From contig CM046008.1 in NCBI GenBank assembly GCA_025175895.1, forward strand, positions 22,213,255 to 22,277,254: a stretch of DNA of 64,000 nt, read 5' to 3'. Positions 11,720-26,191 of the stretch are shown here, piece by piece; positions within the stretch are counted from its first letter, which is position 1; each line of letters starts with the position of its first letter. A model generated the notes under the pieces. It did not search any database and had not been told where the DNA came from. It saw only the letters and a program-made list of their open reading frames with translations. This stretch comes from Wurfbainia villosa. Its lineage: Eukaryota > Streptophyta > Magnoliopsida > Zingiberales > Zingiberaceae. Position numbers and translations under genes: made by a program.

Positions 11720-12080
11720 TAGTATGATGGACAGTGTTGGGAGATTATTTGGAATTCGGAAAGGACTTAGTATGATTAGCTAAGTCCGCTCATTTTCTCT
11801 AGATCCATACGATGAGTTATTGGATCGCTAGATAGGTTTATACTATGAAGATTTCCAGTTCATGGAGTATCTTTGAGTATCGGATGCGATAGCGATTCAA
11901 GATTTACCTTAGGATTATGGTAAAGTCTTTAATAGGTCACGGATATAGAGCTCCACTCGGGTACAGTTAAGCACTTATGATAGGTGGTCGATATGAAGAT
12001 ACTATTCATACTCTGGAAGAGCTACTAGAAGCAAGTGTGATTTGATTTTAAGGGATATCAGTAACCCCACTTAGTCACTT
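11720..12080 (+). pseudogene. Gypsy integrase core relic, unit A
   Basis: Around 11780-11800 the sequence encodes AKSAHFL, matching TKSAHFL after the first catalytic Asp of gypsy integrases. At about 11890-11930 it encodes SDSRFTLG, matching the second catalytic Asp region (SDRD.RF). Near 11975-12060 it encodes YEDTIHTLEELLEA, matching the helix after the catalytic Glu. Stops and indels separate the blocks. Units B and C hold the same remains. Confidence 0.6.
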
Positions 12081-12172
12081 GAGGTGTGACTTGTCTCCAG
12101 ATGCTTGAGATAATTGTTGGGACATCTCGTACTAATATACGAGTAGGAAATTTGGAGACCAAATTTTTATTA

Positions 12173-12183
12173 GTGGGGGAGAA
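12173..12183 (+). other. Polypurine tract before LTR B
   Basis: GTGGGGGAGAA lies directly before TGTAAAATAC. It would prime plus-strand DNA synthesis. The same tract stands at 19207-19217 and 26181-26191. Confidence 0.75.
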
Positions 12184-14661
12184 TGTAAAATACTGAAATT
12201 TAAAATACGAAATTAAATGGCCAAAATTTCGGGGAAATAATCCTAGGGATTATTTTTGAGATTTTTAGGAATTTTTTCGAAATTTTTCTGGAATTAAAAA
12301 GGGGCTTGTACGAGATAATTACGGAGATAGGAAAAATAGGCTTTTAAATGGACTGTTTAGTCTAGGTTTTCTATTTCCCTTTTATTTATTTTACGCCGCG
12401 ACATTCCTTGGCGAGTTCCTCTGGCGACTCGCCGCCTAACCCTCTTCTTCGCCGCGACCCGTCTCGCCGCCTCGCGCCCTCTCCTCGCGCGAGCACCTCG
12501 CGCGTCGATAAGCGTTGTCTTGGCGGCCCGTCGCGACGCGAGCCCGGCGCTTGCGCCCTCTTCCCTTCGCCGCGTCGCTCTCCTCACTTCACCATTGCTC
12601 GGCGCCTCTTCTCATAGCGTCGTGAGCGTTGCCGCCTTTTCGGTGCTCAGGCCGTCGGTTTCTCTTCCTCGTGTCCGCAGCCACCCGAGTCCCTGCGGTC
12701 GGCTGTCCCTCCGCAAGCGCCGGTAACTGCTGGCCTTCCGCCGCCGTGAGCCCCTTTGCATCGCCGATGATCGTGGAATCTAGGTCAAAATTTAGGGATT
12801 TCGGCCGGTGACGTTTCCAACAGCTGGTAAGCTGATTAAACTTTCCTTTTTCTTGTGGTTGATTTCTGATTTCCTGTAATCGTGGTTGGGTGGAGTTTGT
12901 TCGACTGTGGAGGAGTGACGAGGTGTTGTGATGGTTGTGCGGTTAGGGTTGGAGGTGGTCGTGCAAGGATTGGCTGTGAACAATCTTTGAGACACTGTAA
13001 ATTGAGTTGGGGATCTAATTTGGGAAAAGATTGGCTGTCGGTGGAATTCCTAGAGCGGGTGAGCTTGATTGGTCGATTTGGGTTGATTCCGGAGTTATTC
13101 GGTTGATCGGTATGGTTCGGAGGATATGAGATTTTGGATTAATTGGTTATGGAAGGAATTGATTATGTATTCGATTTGTCGGTGAAAGATATTTTGTGCT
13201 TAATAATAGTTATGTGTTATGCAGGTTTCGGTCACGAGGCAGGTCCCCGGTTGTGACGGTTGCATTCTTGCGGATATATATTCAGGCGGGTACTTTGACT
13301 TATCTTTTAGATATAGTCAAGTTGATATGCTAGTTAGGATAGCTTGCAATAATTTTCATGTTTATATGCCTAGTATGTTTTTGGTGCCTACATGATACAT
13401 GCATATGATAGGTTATGATTATACCTTCTCTGTTTTTATTTGGATCATAGTACTTGGATTAGGGATATGTACATACTGATTGTACATATTATTCGGATAG
13501 ATATTTTGAGTAGGATTTACATGCTTTAGTATCATGCACCATCTTGCATGATTGCATGTTGGCTGGACGGGGTTCCATTATTGTTGAGCCCGCAGCCAGT
13601 TACATGGCCTGCACACACTGCCACTCATGGGTTAGTGGTACATCAGGAGGGTGTGTGCAGTTGCTCTGTCAGGCTCCGCTGGTCCGCTCATGGGTAGCGA
13701 CGAGGCAGCGTGGTAGCGGGCAGGGATCCCTCCTCTGGCCTATGACACCGGGAGATGAGAGCTTAGCTCCCCCACTATGTTTGGGGCAGGAGGATAGGTG
13801 TACTCCGACAAAGATCCTCGCCCACTCGGTCCACTCAGAGCGATGATGGCGAGTGCATTGTCATAGCCCTACCCACTCGGCTTCACCATTGCGTGTGAGG
13901 CGGTTGATCAAGCGTCGGGTGACCATGTCATTGTACGGCATGCATTTTGACGGATTGCATTTGTATTGTGTTTCGTGATTATTGTATTGATGCCTTGGAT
14001 GTGCATATGATTGTCATACAGGATACATGTTTATATATGGTGAGACTCTATTACTTCTAGTCGTGCACATGCTCCTATATCAGTAGGAGATTAGTAAGTC
14101 TGATCATTTTGTATTTCTTGCTTGCATACCCTATTTATGTGAGATCAGATCGGCATGATATTTTTATTGTTAGCTATACCTTACTTTGCATATCTACTAT
14201 ACCCGCAGAGTTCTTTGAACTCACCCCGTTGATTTATATCTATTTCAGGATGAAGCTGTCAGGAGAGTCCAGCTGCCAAACCCCCTCGTCGTGGAAGTGT
14301 ATTTGGTTATTTGTTTTGGTTTTGGATATCTTGTTTAGAAGATATATTTAGGACTGGAATTGGATTTATGTACTCGTGGATTTTTTTGGGGTCCTTGTGG
14401 ACCATTGGTCGGATCTTATTTTGATTGGTTTGGTTGGGTATTCCTGCCCAGATGGCAGAAGGGGTAAGTCTAGTTGGTGTAGACTTTGGTTTTCCTAGAT
14501 TTGTTGGCCTGAGGCCTTATTATTATCTGCGTGTGTTGTGGTATGATTCGGTCGTGTTGACCGATGTATAGTGGCCGTGTAGGCCTTGTATAAAATTGGT
14601 ATTGTCACCGTACAAGGAGATGTCACGGATTTTTGTCGCGTGGGACTTCTCGGGCGTGACA
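12184..14661 (+). repeat. Gypsy LTR B (2478 bp)
   Basis: Starts TGTAAAATACTG and ends GGGCGTGACA, preceded by a polypurine tract and followed by a decayed primer site. It keeps segments lost in LTR A (for example the CACTGCCACTCATGGG stretch near 13615) but has lost short pieces near its right end (14540-14660) that A, C and D retain. Confidence 0.88.
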
Positions 14662-17600
14662 ATTTATTTGTATCGAGCGTAGGTTCGAGTTCCTTAGGGT
14701 CTTTGGGTTTTGGAGTTCGCCAAGTTTTGCAGTTAACTGGGTATTTTCGATTGATACACGGATTCATGATTGATATGTTTGGAAATTCGAGGTATTATTA
14801 ATGAGGACAATATGGGGATTTGGACAGGACATCTCAGACGGCTACAGGTAAATAAATTCTAGAAAATTTTCTAGATTTAGTGCATATTTATATTGGTTAT
14901 ATTTGGTTATGCAGTGATATCATGTTTTATCTAGTATTGTTTTAACCTGATATCTATTGGACAATTAGATTTTTAGGTTGCTGGTTTATAGATAGCATTT
15001 GGTTATTAATTGCTATTACTGCTATACGTAGCTAGTTATCATGGTGATGTAAATGATAAGATATTTACCTCTTAGGATTTGACTAGTATTAGGATTATTA
15101 GACTAATTGAATAATATGACTAAGGTGGATAAATTCGTAGAAGGCATGAGGACATGATTACATTGCTTACATAGTTTAGGGTATATATAGGCATCTGATG
15201 TTTTATTTAGTATTGCCGTGACTTTGATCTGGCATGACCCTTTAGTTATACCCTAATTAATTTCAGCCATTGATTCCCATTAGTAGGACTATGCTGTCGT
15301 TTATTAGACAGCTTGTTATATGTTTATGGTTACGTTTTTATGGTGGACACCATGATTAAGACTAGTAGAGATAGAATAACTTAGATAAGGTTATTCGGTA
15401 GGAGCGGATCTCTGGAATGAAACAACATTAGTGGAACCCTAGGTGTTGGAACCCTAGGCGTAATAACCGGATGTGCATATTGGTATGTGATTATACATTT
15501 ACTATTTCAGCTGATATGGTGATCGGATTAGTAGAGGTCATATGATTAGGATGCGATTAAATCCTTAGAGGGTATATAACGTTGTTCATATTTATCGACT
15601 GCCAACAATATCACCCATTCGTGGTTGAGGAAAGTTAAAGTAGAGTTTCCCTAAAGGGGCTTTTGTGTATTTGAGGTCGAATAGGTCTCCCATGTATGGT
15701 TGAGATAATCTACTGTAAGGTTATACTCTTGCGTTATTCGTTAAGAGTTGGTGATAATCGGATTCGTATGATGTCTGTAGCAAGATAGCTACTTTACAGG
15801 TTAAGTACCCACGAGATCTGTTCGTGGTAGCATGTTGGAGCATGCATGATTGAACTGGTAGGACGGTATAATTTAGGCTTAATCCTCTTGAAGGGATTGA
15901 TAGTAGATTTGTGGTCCTTATTGGCCTGGATAGACGATTCCTATTAGTTGGGACGAAACCCTATGATTAATCGTCTCGACGCGATTATTAGTGGACTTAT
16001 GATTTTGATCGACCTTGATACCGATCATGTTAGAAGGGTTGGAATGCTAGATTTAATCATCTCAACTTATTTATTTATAAGTTGATGATCTTTACCGAAT
16101 TTGATAAACATTTCGTATTAGAGGTGTCGAAACCCTCGCTTGACCGCCTCAATGGGTTTAATTATAGATCGATGATCTTTGTCAACGTCAATGGTCGTTT
16201 TATACTGGATGTATTGGATAACCCGAGGTTTAACAACCTAGGATAATCGACTGCTCACGCGACCTATTGGTGATAGTATGCTAATGCCTGCAGTCGATAA
16301 TTAGATATTTATATACAACCTGTCTATCCACGAGTCTCATTCGTGGTAGCATATAGTTGCGCGTAGACCGTACTATTGATTGTTGGCCCATGAGTTACAT
16401 TCGGGGTAGCTCATAGACAGTTCCCTTTTTGTGCGAGAGCCACGAGGCTTTGTCGTGGTATCCGGACGAGCACTGCTTGTTGCAGTGGTTGTGTATGTTG
16501 CGGGTATATTTGTTATATCACGACTGTTAGATGTGATCGATATTGGTACTCTGAGGGTGGGGTTACTCTAGGTTGTTCCCTGTGACTTCCATTATGTGCA
16601 TTATGATTATGCACTATTGATCCACAGAGTGGTTGTACTCACTCCCTCCTCACTTATACTCTAGGTTAACTGATGGAGGACGTGTTCTGTTGACCTACCT
16701 TGGTGTCGCTCAGAGAGTTCTTTGCCGTGCTTGTCTCCCTGCATCGTCGGATGCCGCTTTGTTTACTTTATCTGTTGCATTTTGATTATGCACTTTGGAT
16801 TTTTGGTCGCAATTGATTTGGAGTCGTAAAACTATTTTACTTTGTTTGATATATGTTTAGTCGTGCATGCATGCAGTTATTGAAATACTTATATTTCTAT
16901 AATTATTTCGAGGTTTTTACCAGATTTGGTCCATGGATTCTGGATATTGTCACTAAGGGGATCCCTTGTCATTTGGATGACGGATATGCCCCCAGGACGT
17001 GACAATTTATTGGTTTGCGGTTTTGGTTTGCGGGTTTTGTGTTTCGAGGATTTTATTTTCCTTGGATTTTTGGGAGTTCTCGTGTTTTGAGACCAAGCAA
17101 GCTGAAGGATATCTCTGAGCTATAGGAAAAGTATTGTCTTTAGTAGTTACGGTACTTTTGTGGCTAGGAAAACTATTGACTTAGTGAAATTGTCCCTACT
17201 CATGGTCGGGGATGAGGTCGATAACGTATTGATCTTGAGGAATCTAATGATGATTTCAGAGGTACGGATTCTTTAGAGGTGCCGACTGATGTCGAATTAG
17301 GAAGCTAGGGATTTGGCCTGCTAGTCACCCATTTGAAGGTCAAGGAGTAAACCCTCAGAGAGTATCAGTCCCTACTAATAGTGATTTGGTTATGGATAAG
17401 ACATGTATGCCTACACTGGTTAAGACGATGAAAGATTGTTTTACCTTATTATAGAAAGTGTTGTATGGGATGTTTATCTGTCCCAATATTTTTCCAGAGA
17501 AGATCCGGAACTCTTTGTTAAAAGAGAGATGAACCTTGGAGGTTATGCATCGATTATCGATGATAGAATGCGGTAGTTGTGGAAGGAAATGAATATCCTT

Positions 17601-19217
17601 CATTGTGGATAGAGGATCTATTTAGATCAACTATAGGGCATCGGTGTATGCTCTAGGATTGATTTATGATTGATGGGTTGATATTGTAGTGACACGGTGT
17701 CATACAATTATCATTGTCGTTGTGATGATTGTTATATCATCACCAGAGTAAAGAGGATGCATGTATAGTGATGACAATTTCATACTTGGTATGAATTGTT
17801 TGAGCTTTTGATTATCTTATTAGACTTCGATAGGATCATTTGTGGTTATTGGAGTTGTAACGACCGCTGAGGGTGGTAGTTGGAGTTGCGCACTCGGCCA
17901 CCGTAGATGATGGTTTTCTGGTATTGATTTGATCATTACCATAGATATGGATAGGATGCTCTAGCGGTATTACATCGCTAACTGGTTGGATCAGGAAGGT
18001 GTTGGAATTTATTTGGTCTGAAGCTTGTGAACATAGTTTCAGGGCTCAGACGATGGTTGACTTTTTCACCAGTATTGTGCGATCATTCTCGGGTGAAAGG
18101 AAGGTTAACTTATATGCGGATGCGATGTTTCAGAGAAGGGAGCGTTTCTGTTTTAGTTGATTGAGACGTATCCCATGGTTTACGCTAAATGAGGAACTAC
18201 GAGATGGATTGTCATATATATATATGACGTGGACCTAGTAGGAGTTGTTATGTTGTTTTGTAGAGGTGAGGAGTAGATATGCTTATGAGGTTTTAGCTAG
18301 CTACTGTGTAGTTGCATTTGAATTTCGGAAGAGTTACAATTGATTCGGGAACAACAGATAGATTCCTGTTGTGATGATAGAGAGCATTTACCATAGAGTT
18401 GTACTTTTGCTCTACCGGTTCGGAATTAGTGATATTGAAATTTGTATGTAGTAGGTGGCTAGATAGCTACGGCATCTTGACCGCTATGAGTCCGGTCGTG
18501 GTAGCATGTCTTGCGTAAGTAGTGCCTTTTCATTACTCGAGATCCATGAGACTTGGTCACGATATTTTGATAAGTATTCTTTGAAGATTGCAATAGGTTC
18601 TATATGTTGCAGATGTATAGGATTGTATTGGAAAATAGTAAGTATTAAAACGCGTTCTCCGTGGTGGAGCGACATGCGGAATATAGTTGATTTGGAAGTC
18701 TGGTAAAGGTGGTATATAAATAATCAGTAAGGTTCTGTACCAAGAGGGAAGTGGGAGCCTAGTATGATGGACAGTGTTGGGAGATTATTTGGAATTCGGA
18801 AAGGACTTAGTATGATTAGCTAAGTTCGCTCATTTTCTCTAGATCCATACGATGAGTTATTGGATCGCTGGATAGGTTTATACTATGAAGATTTCCAGTT
18901 CATGGAGTATCTTTGAGTATCGGATGCGATAACGATTCAGGATTTACCTTAGGATTATGGTAAAGTCTTTAACAGGTCATGGATATAGAGCTCCACTGCA
19001 GCTTAAGCACTTATGATAGGTGGTCGATATGAAGATACTATTCATACTCGAAGAGCTACTAGAAGCAAGTGTGATTTGATTTTAAAGGATATCAGTAACC
19101 CCACTTAGTCACTTGAGGTGTGACTTGTCTCCATATGCTTGAGATGGTTATTGGGACATCTCGTACTAATATACGAGTAGGAAATTTGGGGACCAAATTT
19201 TTATTAGTGGGGGAGAA
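14662..19217 (+). mobile_element. Internal region B of the gypsy array
   Basis: Begins ATTTATTTGTATCGAGC, a primer binding site that has lost one G and the A of CAG relative to TTTGGTATCAGAGC. The leader, second junction (16999-17020), gag/RT/RNase H/integrase relics and polypurine tract follow the order of region A. At about 17826-17870 a stretch present in A (10726-10830) is shortened. Confidence 0.8.
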
Positions 19218-21607
19218 TGTAAAATACTGAAATTTAAAATACGAAATTAAATGGCCAAAATTTCGGGGAAATAATCCTAGGGATTTTAGGAATTTTGAAA
19301 TTTTTCTGGAATTAAACTGAGATAATTACGGAGATAGGAAAAATAGGCTTTTAAATGGTCTAGTTTTCTATTTCCTTTTATTTCTTTTCCCGCGACATTC
19401 CTTGGCGCTTCCTACCGAGCGCGACTACTTCCCTAACCCTCTTCTTCGCCGCGACCCTGTCTCCGCCACGCGCCCTCTCTTCCCGAGCACCTGCGCGTCG
19501 ATGGCGTTGTCTTGGCCGGCGCCGTCGCGACCGAGGCGCCAGCCTTCGCGCCCTCTTCCGCCGCGGCGTCGCTCTCCTCACGAGCCGCTCGCGCCTCTTC
19601 TCAAGCGTCGCGACGCCGCCTTTCGGTGCTCAGTCGGTTTCTCTTCCTCGTGTCGACCACGGAGTCCTGCATGTCCTCATAGCCAGGTGGCTTCGAGCCT
19701 TCCTTGTGAAGAGCCTTTGCATCGCCGATGATCGTGGAATCTAGGTGAAATTTAGGATTGTAGGTGGCGTTTCAATGGTGTAGTGATTAAACTTTCCTTT
19801 TTCTTGTGGTTGATTTGATTTCTGTCTCGTGGTTGGTGGTGATTTGTGGAGGAGTGAGAGGTGTTATGATGGTTGTGCGGTTAGGGTTGGAGGTGTGCCG
19901 ATTGGTGTGAACAATCTTTGAGACACTCATAAATTGAGTTGGGATCTAATTTGGGAAAAGATTGGTTATCGGTGGAATTCCTAGAGTGAGCTTGATTGAG
20001 GTCGATTTAGGTTGATTAGTTATTCGGTTGATCGGTATGGTTCGGAGGATATGAGATTTTGGATTAATTGGTTATGGAAGGAATCGATTATGTATTCGAT
20101 TTGTCGGTGAAAGATATTTTGTGCTTAATAATAGTTATGCGTTATGTGTTTTGATCCACGAGGCGAGTCCGATTGTGATTTTGCATTCTTGCGGATATAT
20201 ATTCAGGCGGGTACTTTGACTTATCTTTTAGATATAGTCAAGTTGATATGCTAGTTAGGATAGCTTGCAATAATTTTCATGTTTATATGCCTAGTATGTT
20301 TTTGGTGCCTACATGATACATGCATATGATAGGTTATGATTATACCTTCCCTGTTTTTATTTGGATCATAGTACTTGGATTAGGGATATGTACATACTGA
20401 TTGTACATATTATTCGGATAGATATTTTGAGTAGGATTTACATGCTTTAGTATCATGCACCATCTTGCATGATTGCATGCTGGCTGGACGGGGTTCCATT
20501 ATTGTTGAGCCCGCAGCTAGTTACATGGCCTGCACACACTGCCACTCATGGGTTAGTGGTACATCAGGAGGGTGTGTGCAGTTGCTCTGTTAGGCTCCGC
20601 TGGTCCGCTCATGGGTAGCGATGAGGCAGCGTGGTAGCGGGCAGGGATCCCTCCTCTGGTCTATGACACCGGGAGATGAGAGCTTAGCTCCCCCACTATG
20701 TTTGGGGCAGGAGGATAGGTGTACTCCGACAGCATCCTGTCCACTCGGTCACTCAGGAGCAGTGATGGCAGAGTGCACAGTTGTCATAGCCCTACCCACT
20801 CGGCTTCACCATTGCGTGTGAGGCGGTTGACTGGCGTCAGGGGTGACCATGTCATTGGCACGGCATGCATTTTGCACGGATTGCATTTTGTATTGTGTTT
20901 GCTGCATTATTGTATTGATGCCTTGGATGTGCATATGATTGTCATGCATACAGGATACATGTTTATATATGGTCAGGACTCTATTACTTCTAGTCAGGCA
21001 CATGCTCCTATATCAGGGTAGGAGATTCAGGTAAGTACAGTCATTTTGTATTTCTTGCTTGCATACCCTATTTATGTGAGACTGTACTGGCATGATATTT
21101 TTATTGTTAGCTATACCTTACTTTGCATATCTACTATACCCGCAGAGTTCTTTGAACTCACCCCGTTGATTTATATCTATTTCAGGATGAAGCTGTCAGG
21201 AGAGTCCAGCTGCCAAACCCCCTCGTCGTGGAAGTGTATTTGGTTATTTGTTTTTGGTTTTGGATATCTTGTTTAGAAGATATATTTAGGACTGGAATTG
21301 GATTTATGTACTCGTGGATTTTTTTGGGGTCCTTGTGGACCATTGGTCGGATCTTATTTTGATTGGTTTGGTTGGGTATTCCTGCCCAGATGGCAGAAGG
21401 GGTAAGTCTAGTTGGTGTAGACTTTGGTTTTCCTAGATTTGTTGGCCTGAGGCCTTATTATTATCTGCGTGTGTTGTGGTATGATTCCGGTCGTGTTGAC
21501 CGATGTATAGTGGCCGTGTAGGCCTTGTATAAAAATTGGTATTGTCACCCGTACAAGGGAGATGCTGCCGGATTTTTGTCTGGCGGGGACTTCCTCGGGG
21601 CGTGACA
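19218..21607 (+). repeat. Gypsy LTR C (2390 bp)
   Basis: Starts TGTAAAATACTG and ends GGGGCGTGACA. It is shorter than the other copies because of many small deletions in its first 900 bp, mostly in the GC-rich block. Its central part (20440-20830) is the most complete version of the CAG/CTG-rich segment. Confidence 0.88.
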
Positions 21608-24600
21608 ATTTATTTGGTATCAGAGCGTAGGTTCCGAGTTCCTTAGGGTCTTTGGGTTTTTGGAGTTCGCCAAGTTTTGCAGGTTAACTGGGTATTTTCG
21701 GATTGATACGGATTTCCGACGATTGATATGTTTCGGAAATTCGAGGTATTATTGACGAGGACAATATGGGGGATTTGGCGGCGACAGGACATCTCCAGAC
21801 GGCTAACAGGTAAATAAATTCTAGAAAATTTTCTAGATTTAGTGCATATTTATATTGGTTATATTTGGTTATGCGGTGATATCATGTTTTATCTAGTATT
21901 GTTTTAACCTGATATCTATTGGACAATTAGATTTTTAGGTTGCTGGTTTATAGATAGCATTTGGTTATTAATTGCTATTACTGCTATACGTAGCTAGTTA
22001 TCATGGTGATGTAAATGATAAGATATTTACCTCTTAGGATTTGACTAGTATTAGGATTATTAGACTAATTGAATAATATGACTAAGGTGGATAAATTCGT
22101 AGAAGGCATGAGGACATGATTACATTGCTTACATAGTTTAGGGTATATATAGGCATCTGATGTTTTATTTAGTATTGCCGTGACTTTGATCTGGCATGAC
22201 CCTTTAGTTATACCCTAATTAATTTCAGCCATTGATTCCCATTAGTAGGACTATGCTGTCGTTTATTAGACAGCTTGTTATATGTTTATATGGTTCTGTG
22301 TTTTTGCGGTGGACACCATGATTAAGACTAGTAGAGATAGAATAACTTAGATAGAGGTTATTAGAGAGCGGATCTCTGGAATGAAACAACATTAGTGGAA
22401 CCCTAGGTGTTGGAACCCTAGGCGTAATAACCGGATGTGCATATTGGTATGTGATTATACATTTACTATTTCAGCTGATATGGTGATCGGATTAGTAGAG
22501 GTCATATGATTAGGATGCGATTAAATCCTTAGAGGGTATATAACGTTGTTCATCTTTATCGACTGCCAACAATATCACCCATTGGGTTGAGAAAGTTAAA
22601 GTAGAGTTTCCCTAAAGGGGCTTTGTGTATTTGAGGTCGAATAGGTCTCCCATGTATGGTTGAGATAATCTGTCAGGGTTATACTCTTGCGTTATTCGTT
22701 AAGAGTTGGTGATAATCGGATTAGTATGATGTATAGCAAGATAGCTACTTTATGTTAAGTACCCACGAGATCTGTTCGTGGTAGCATGTTGGAGCATGCA
22801 TGATTGAACTGGTAGGACGGTATAATTTAGGCTTAATCCTCTTGAAGGGATTGATAGTAGATTTGTGGTCCTTATTGGCCTGGATAGACGATTCCTATTA
22901 GTTGGGACGAAACCCTATGATTAATCGTCTCGACGCGATTATTAGTGGACTTATGATTTTGATCGACCTTGATACAGATCATGTTAGAAGGGTTGGAATG
23001 CTAGATTTAATCATCTCAACTTATTTATTTATAAGTTGATGATCTTTACCGAATTTGATAAACATTTCGTATTAGAGGTGTCGAAACCCTCGCTTGACCG
23101 CCTCAATGGGTTTAATTATAGATCGATGATCTTTGTCGACGTCAATGGTCGTTTTATACTGGATGTATTGGATAACCCGAGGTTTAACAACCTAGGATAA
23201 TCGACTGCTCACGCGACCTATTGGTGATAGTATGCTAATGCCTGCAGTCGATAATTAGATATTTATATACAACCTGTCTATCCACGAGTCTCATTCGTGG
23301 TAGCATATAGTTGCGCGTAGACCGTACTATTGATTGTTGGCCCATGAGTTACATTCGGGGTAGCTCATAGACAGTTCCCTTTTTGTGCGAGAGCCACGAG
23401 GCTTTGTCGTGGTATCCGGACGAGCACTGCTTGTTGCAGTGGTTGTGTATGTTGCGGGTATATTTGTTATACTGCTGACCAGGTTAGTAGCAGACTGATA
23501 TTGGTACTCTGAGGGTGGGGTTACTCTAGCTTGTTCCCTGTGACTTCCATTATGTGCATTATGATTATGCACTATTGATCCACAGAGTGGTTGTACTCAC
23601 TCCCTCCTCACTTATACTCTAGGTTAACTGATGGAGGACGTGTTCTGTTGACCTACCTTGGTGTCGCTCAGAGAGTTCTTTGCCGTGCTTGTCTCCCTGC
23701 ATCGTCGGGATGCCGCTTTGTTTACTTTATCGGTGTTGCATTTTGATTATGCACTTTGGATTTTTGGTCGCAATTCGATTTGGTGTCACAAAACTATTTT
23801 ACTTTGTTTGATATATGTTTAGTCGTGCATGCATGCAGTTATTGAAATACTTATATTTCTATAATTATTTCGAGGTTTTTACCAGATTTGGTCCATGGAT
23901 TCTGGATATTGTCACTAAGGGGCTCCCTTGTCATTTGGATGACGGATATGCCCCCAGGACGTGACAATTTATTGGTTTGCCATTTTGGTTTGCGGGTTTT
24001 GTGTTTCGAGGATTTTATTTTCCTTGGATTTTTGGGAGTTCTCGTGTTTTGAGACCAAGCAAGCTGAAGGATATCTCTGAGCTATAGGAAAAGTATTGTC
24101 TTTAGTAGTTACGGTACTTTTGTGGCTAGGAAAACTATTGACTTAGTGAAATTGTCCCTACTCATGGTCGGGGACGAGGTCGATAACGTATTGATCTTGA
24201 GGAATCTAATGATGATTTCAGAGGTACGGATTCTTTAGAGGTGCCGACTGATGTCGAATTAGGAAGCTAGGGATTTGGCCTGCTAGTCACCCATTTGAAG
24301 GTCAAGGAGTAAACCCTCAGAGAGTATCAGTTCCTACTAATAGTGATTTGGTTATGGATAAGACATGTATGCCTACACTGGTTAAGACGATGAAAGATTG
24401 TTTTACCTTATTATAGAAAGTGTTGTATGGGATGTTTATCTGTCCCAATATTTTTCCAGAGAAGATCCGGAACTCTTTGTTAAAAGAGAGATGAACCTTG
24501 GAGGTTATGCATCGATTATCGATGATAGAATGCGGTAGTTGTGGAAGGAAATGAATATCCTTCATTGTGGATAGAGGATCTATTTAGATCAACTATAGGA

Positions 24601-26191
24601 CACCTGTGTATACTCTAGGATTGATTTATGATTGGTGTGTTGATATGGTGTCATACAATTATCAAAGTTATAGGGATGATTGATATATCATCACCTAGAG
24701 TAAAGAGGATGCAGTGTATAGTGATGACAATTTCATACTTGGTATGAATTGTTTGAGGTTTGATTATCTTGTTTGACTTATGACTTACACTTAGTCGTCA
24801 GTGGATTTAGGAAATCGTGTATTCGACACGATTGGATCATTTATGATGGCGGCGCTTGGAGTTGAGCACTCGGCCACCGTAGGTGATGATTTTTTGGTAT
24901 TGATTTGATTTGATTATTACCAGAGATATGGATATGATGCACTAGAGGAACTACACCGCTGACGGGTGATGGACTTTATTTGGTCTGAAGCTTGTGAACA
25001 TAGTTTCAGGGCTCAGACGATGGTTGACTTTTTCACCAGGGTTGTGTGATCATTCTCGGGTGAAAGGAAGGTTAATTTATATGCGGATGCGATGTTTCAG
25101 AGAATGGAGCGTTTCTGATTTAGTTGATTGAGACGTATCCCATGGTTACGCTAAATGAGGAACTACGAGATGGATTGTCATATATATATATGACGTGGAC
25201 CTAGTAGGAGTTGTTATGTTGTTTTGTAGAGGTGAGGAGTAGATATGCTTATGAGGTTTTAGCTAGCTACTGTGTAGTTGCATTTGAATTTCGGAAGAGT
25301 TACAATTGATTCGGGAACAACAGATAGATTCCTGTTGTGATGATAGAGAGCATTTACCATAGAGTTGTACTCTTGCTCTCTGGGTTGAATTAGTGATATT
25401 GAAATTTGTATGTAGTAGGTGGCTAGATAGCTACGACATCTTATTTACTCTGAGTCGGTTGTGGTAGCATGTCATTGCACGTAAGTAGTGCCTTTTCATT
25501 ACTCAGAGATCCATGAGACTTAGTCACGATATTTTGATAAGTATTCTTTGAAGATTGCAATAGGTTCTATATATTGCGGATGTATAGGATTGTATTCGGA
25601 AAATAGTAAGTATTAAAAGCGTTCTCCGTGGTGGAGCGACATGCGGAATATAGTTGATTTGGAAGTGCTAGTAAGGTGGTATATAAATAATCGGGAAGGT
25701 TACATGCAAGAGAGGAAAGTGGGAGCCTAGTATGATGGACAGTGTTGGGAGATTATTTGGAATTCGGAAAGGACTTAGTATGATTAGCTAAGTCCGCTCA
25801 TTTTCTCTAGATCCATACGATGAGTTGTTGGATCGCTGGATAGGTTTATACTATGGCGATTTCCAGTTCATGGAGTATCTTTGAGTATCGTATGCGATAG
25901 CGATTCAAGATTTACCTTAGGATTATGGTAAAGTCTTTACTAGGTCACGGATATAGAGCTCCACTCGGGTACAGTTAAGTACTTATGATAGGTGGTCGAT
26001 ATGAAGATACTATTCATATTTTGGAAGGGCTGCTAGAAGCAAGTGTGATTTGATGTTAAGGGATATCAGTAACCCCACTTAGTCACTTGAGGTGTGACTT
26101 GTCTCCAGATGCTTGAGATGGTTGTTGGGACATCTCGTACTAATATACGAGTAGGAAATTTGGGGACCAAATTTTTATTAGTGGGGGAGAA
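21608..26191 (+). mobile_element. Internal region C of the gypsy array
   Basis: The most complete internal copy. It opens with an intact primer binding site and leader, has the second LTR-end-like junction at 23961-23980, decayed gag-pol relics, and the polypurine tract at 26181-26191. From about 24600 onward it differs more from A and B than the first 3 kb do. Confidence 0.82.
21615..21626 (+). other. Primer binding site (tRNA-Met type) after LTR C
   Basis: TGGTATCAGAGC is complementary to the 3' end of plant initiator methionine tRNA and lies 7 bp after the LTR end, as expected for minus-strand priming. Confidence 0.85.

Larger units (their letters stand above)
7676..12183 (+). mobile_element. 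Internal region A of the gypsy array
   Basis: About 4.5 kb of stop-filled element sequence. The first 2.2 kb is a non-coding leader with repeated CCACGA/TCGTGG hairpins. It ends at a second LTR-end-like junction at 9910-9930, followed by relics of gag, RT, RNase H and integrase, then the polypurine tract at 12173-12183. It matches internal regions B and C closely, but has no primer binding site because of the flank copy at its start. Confidence 0.8.
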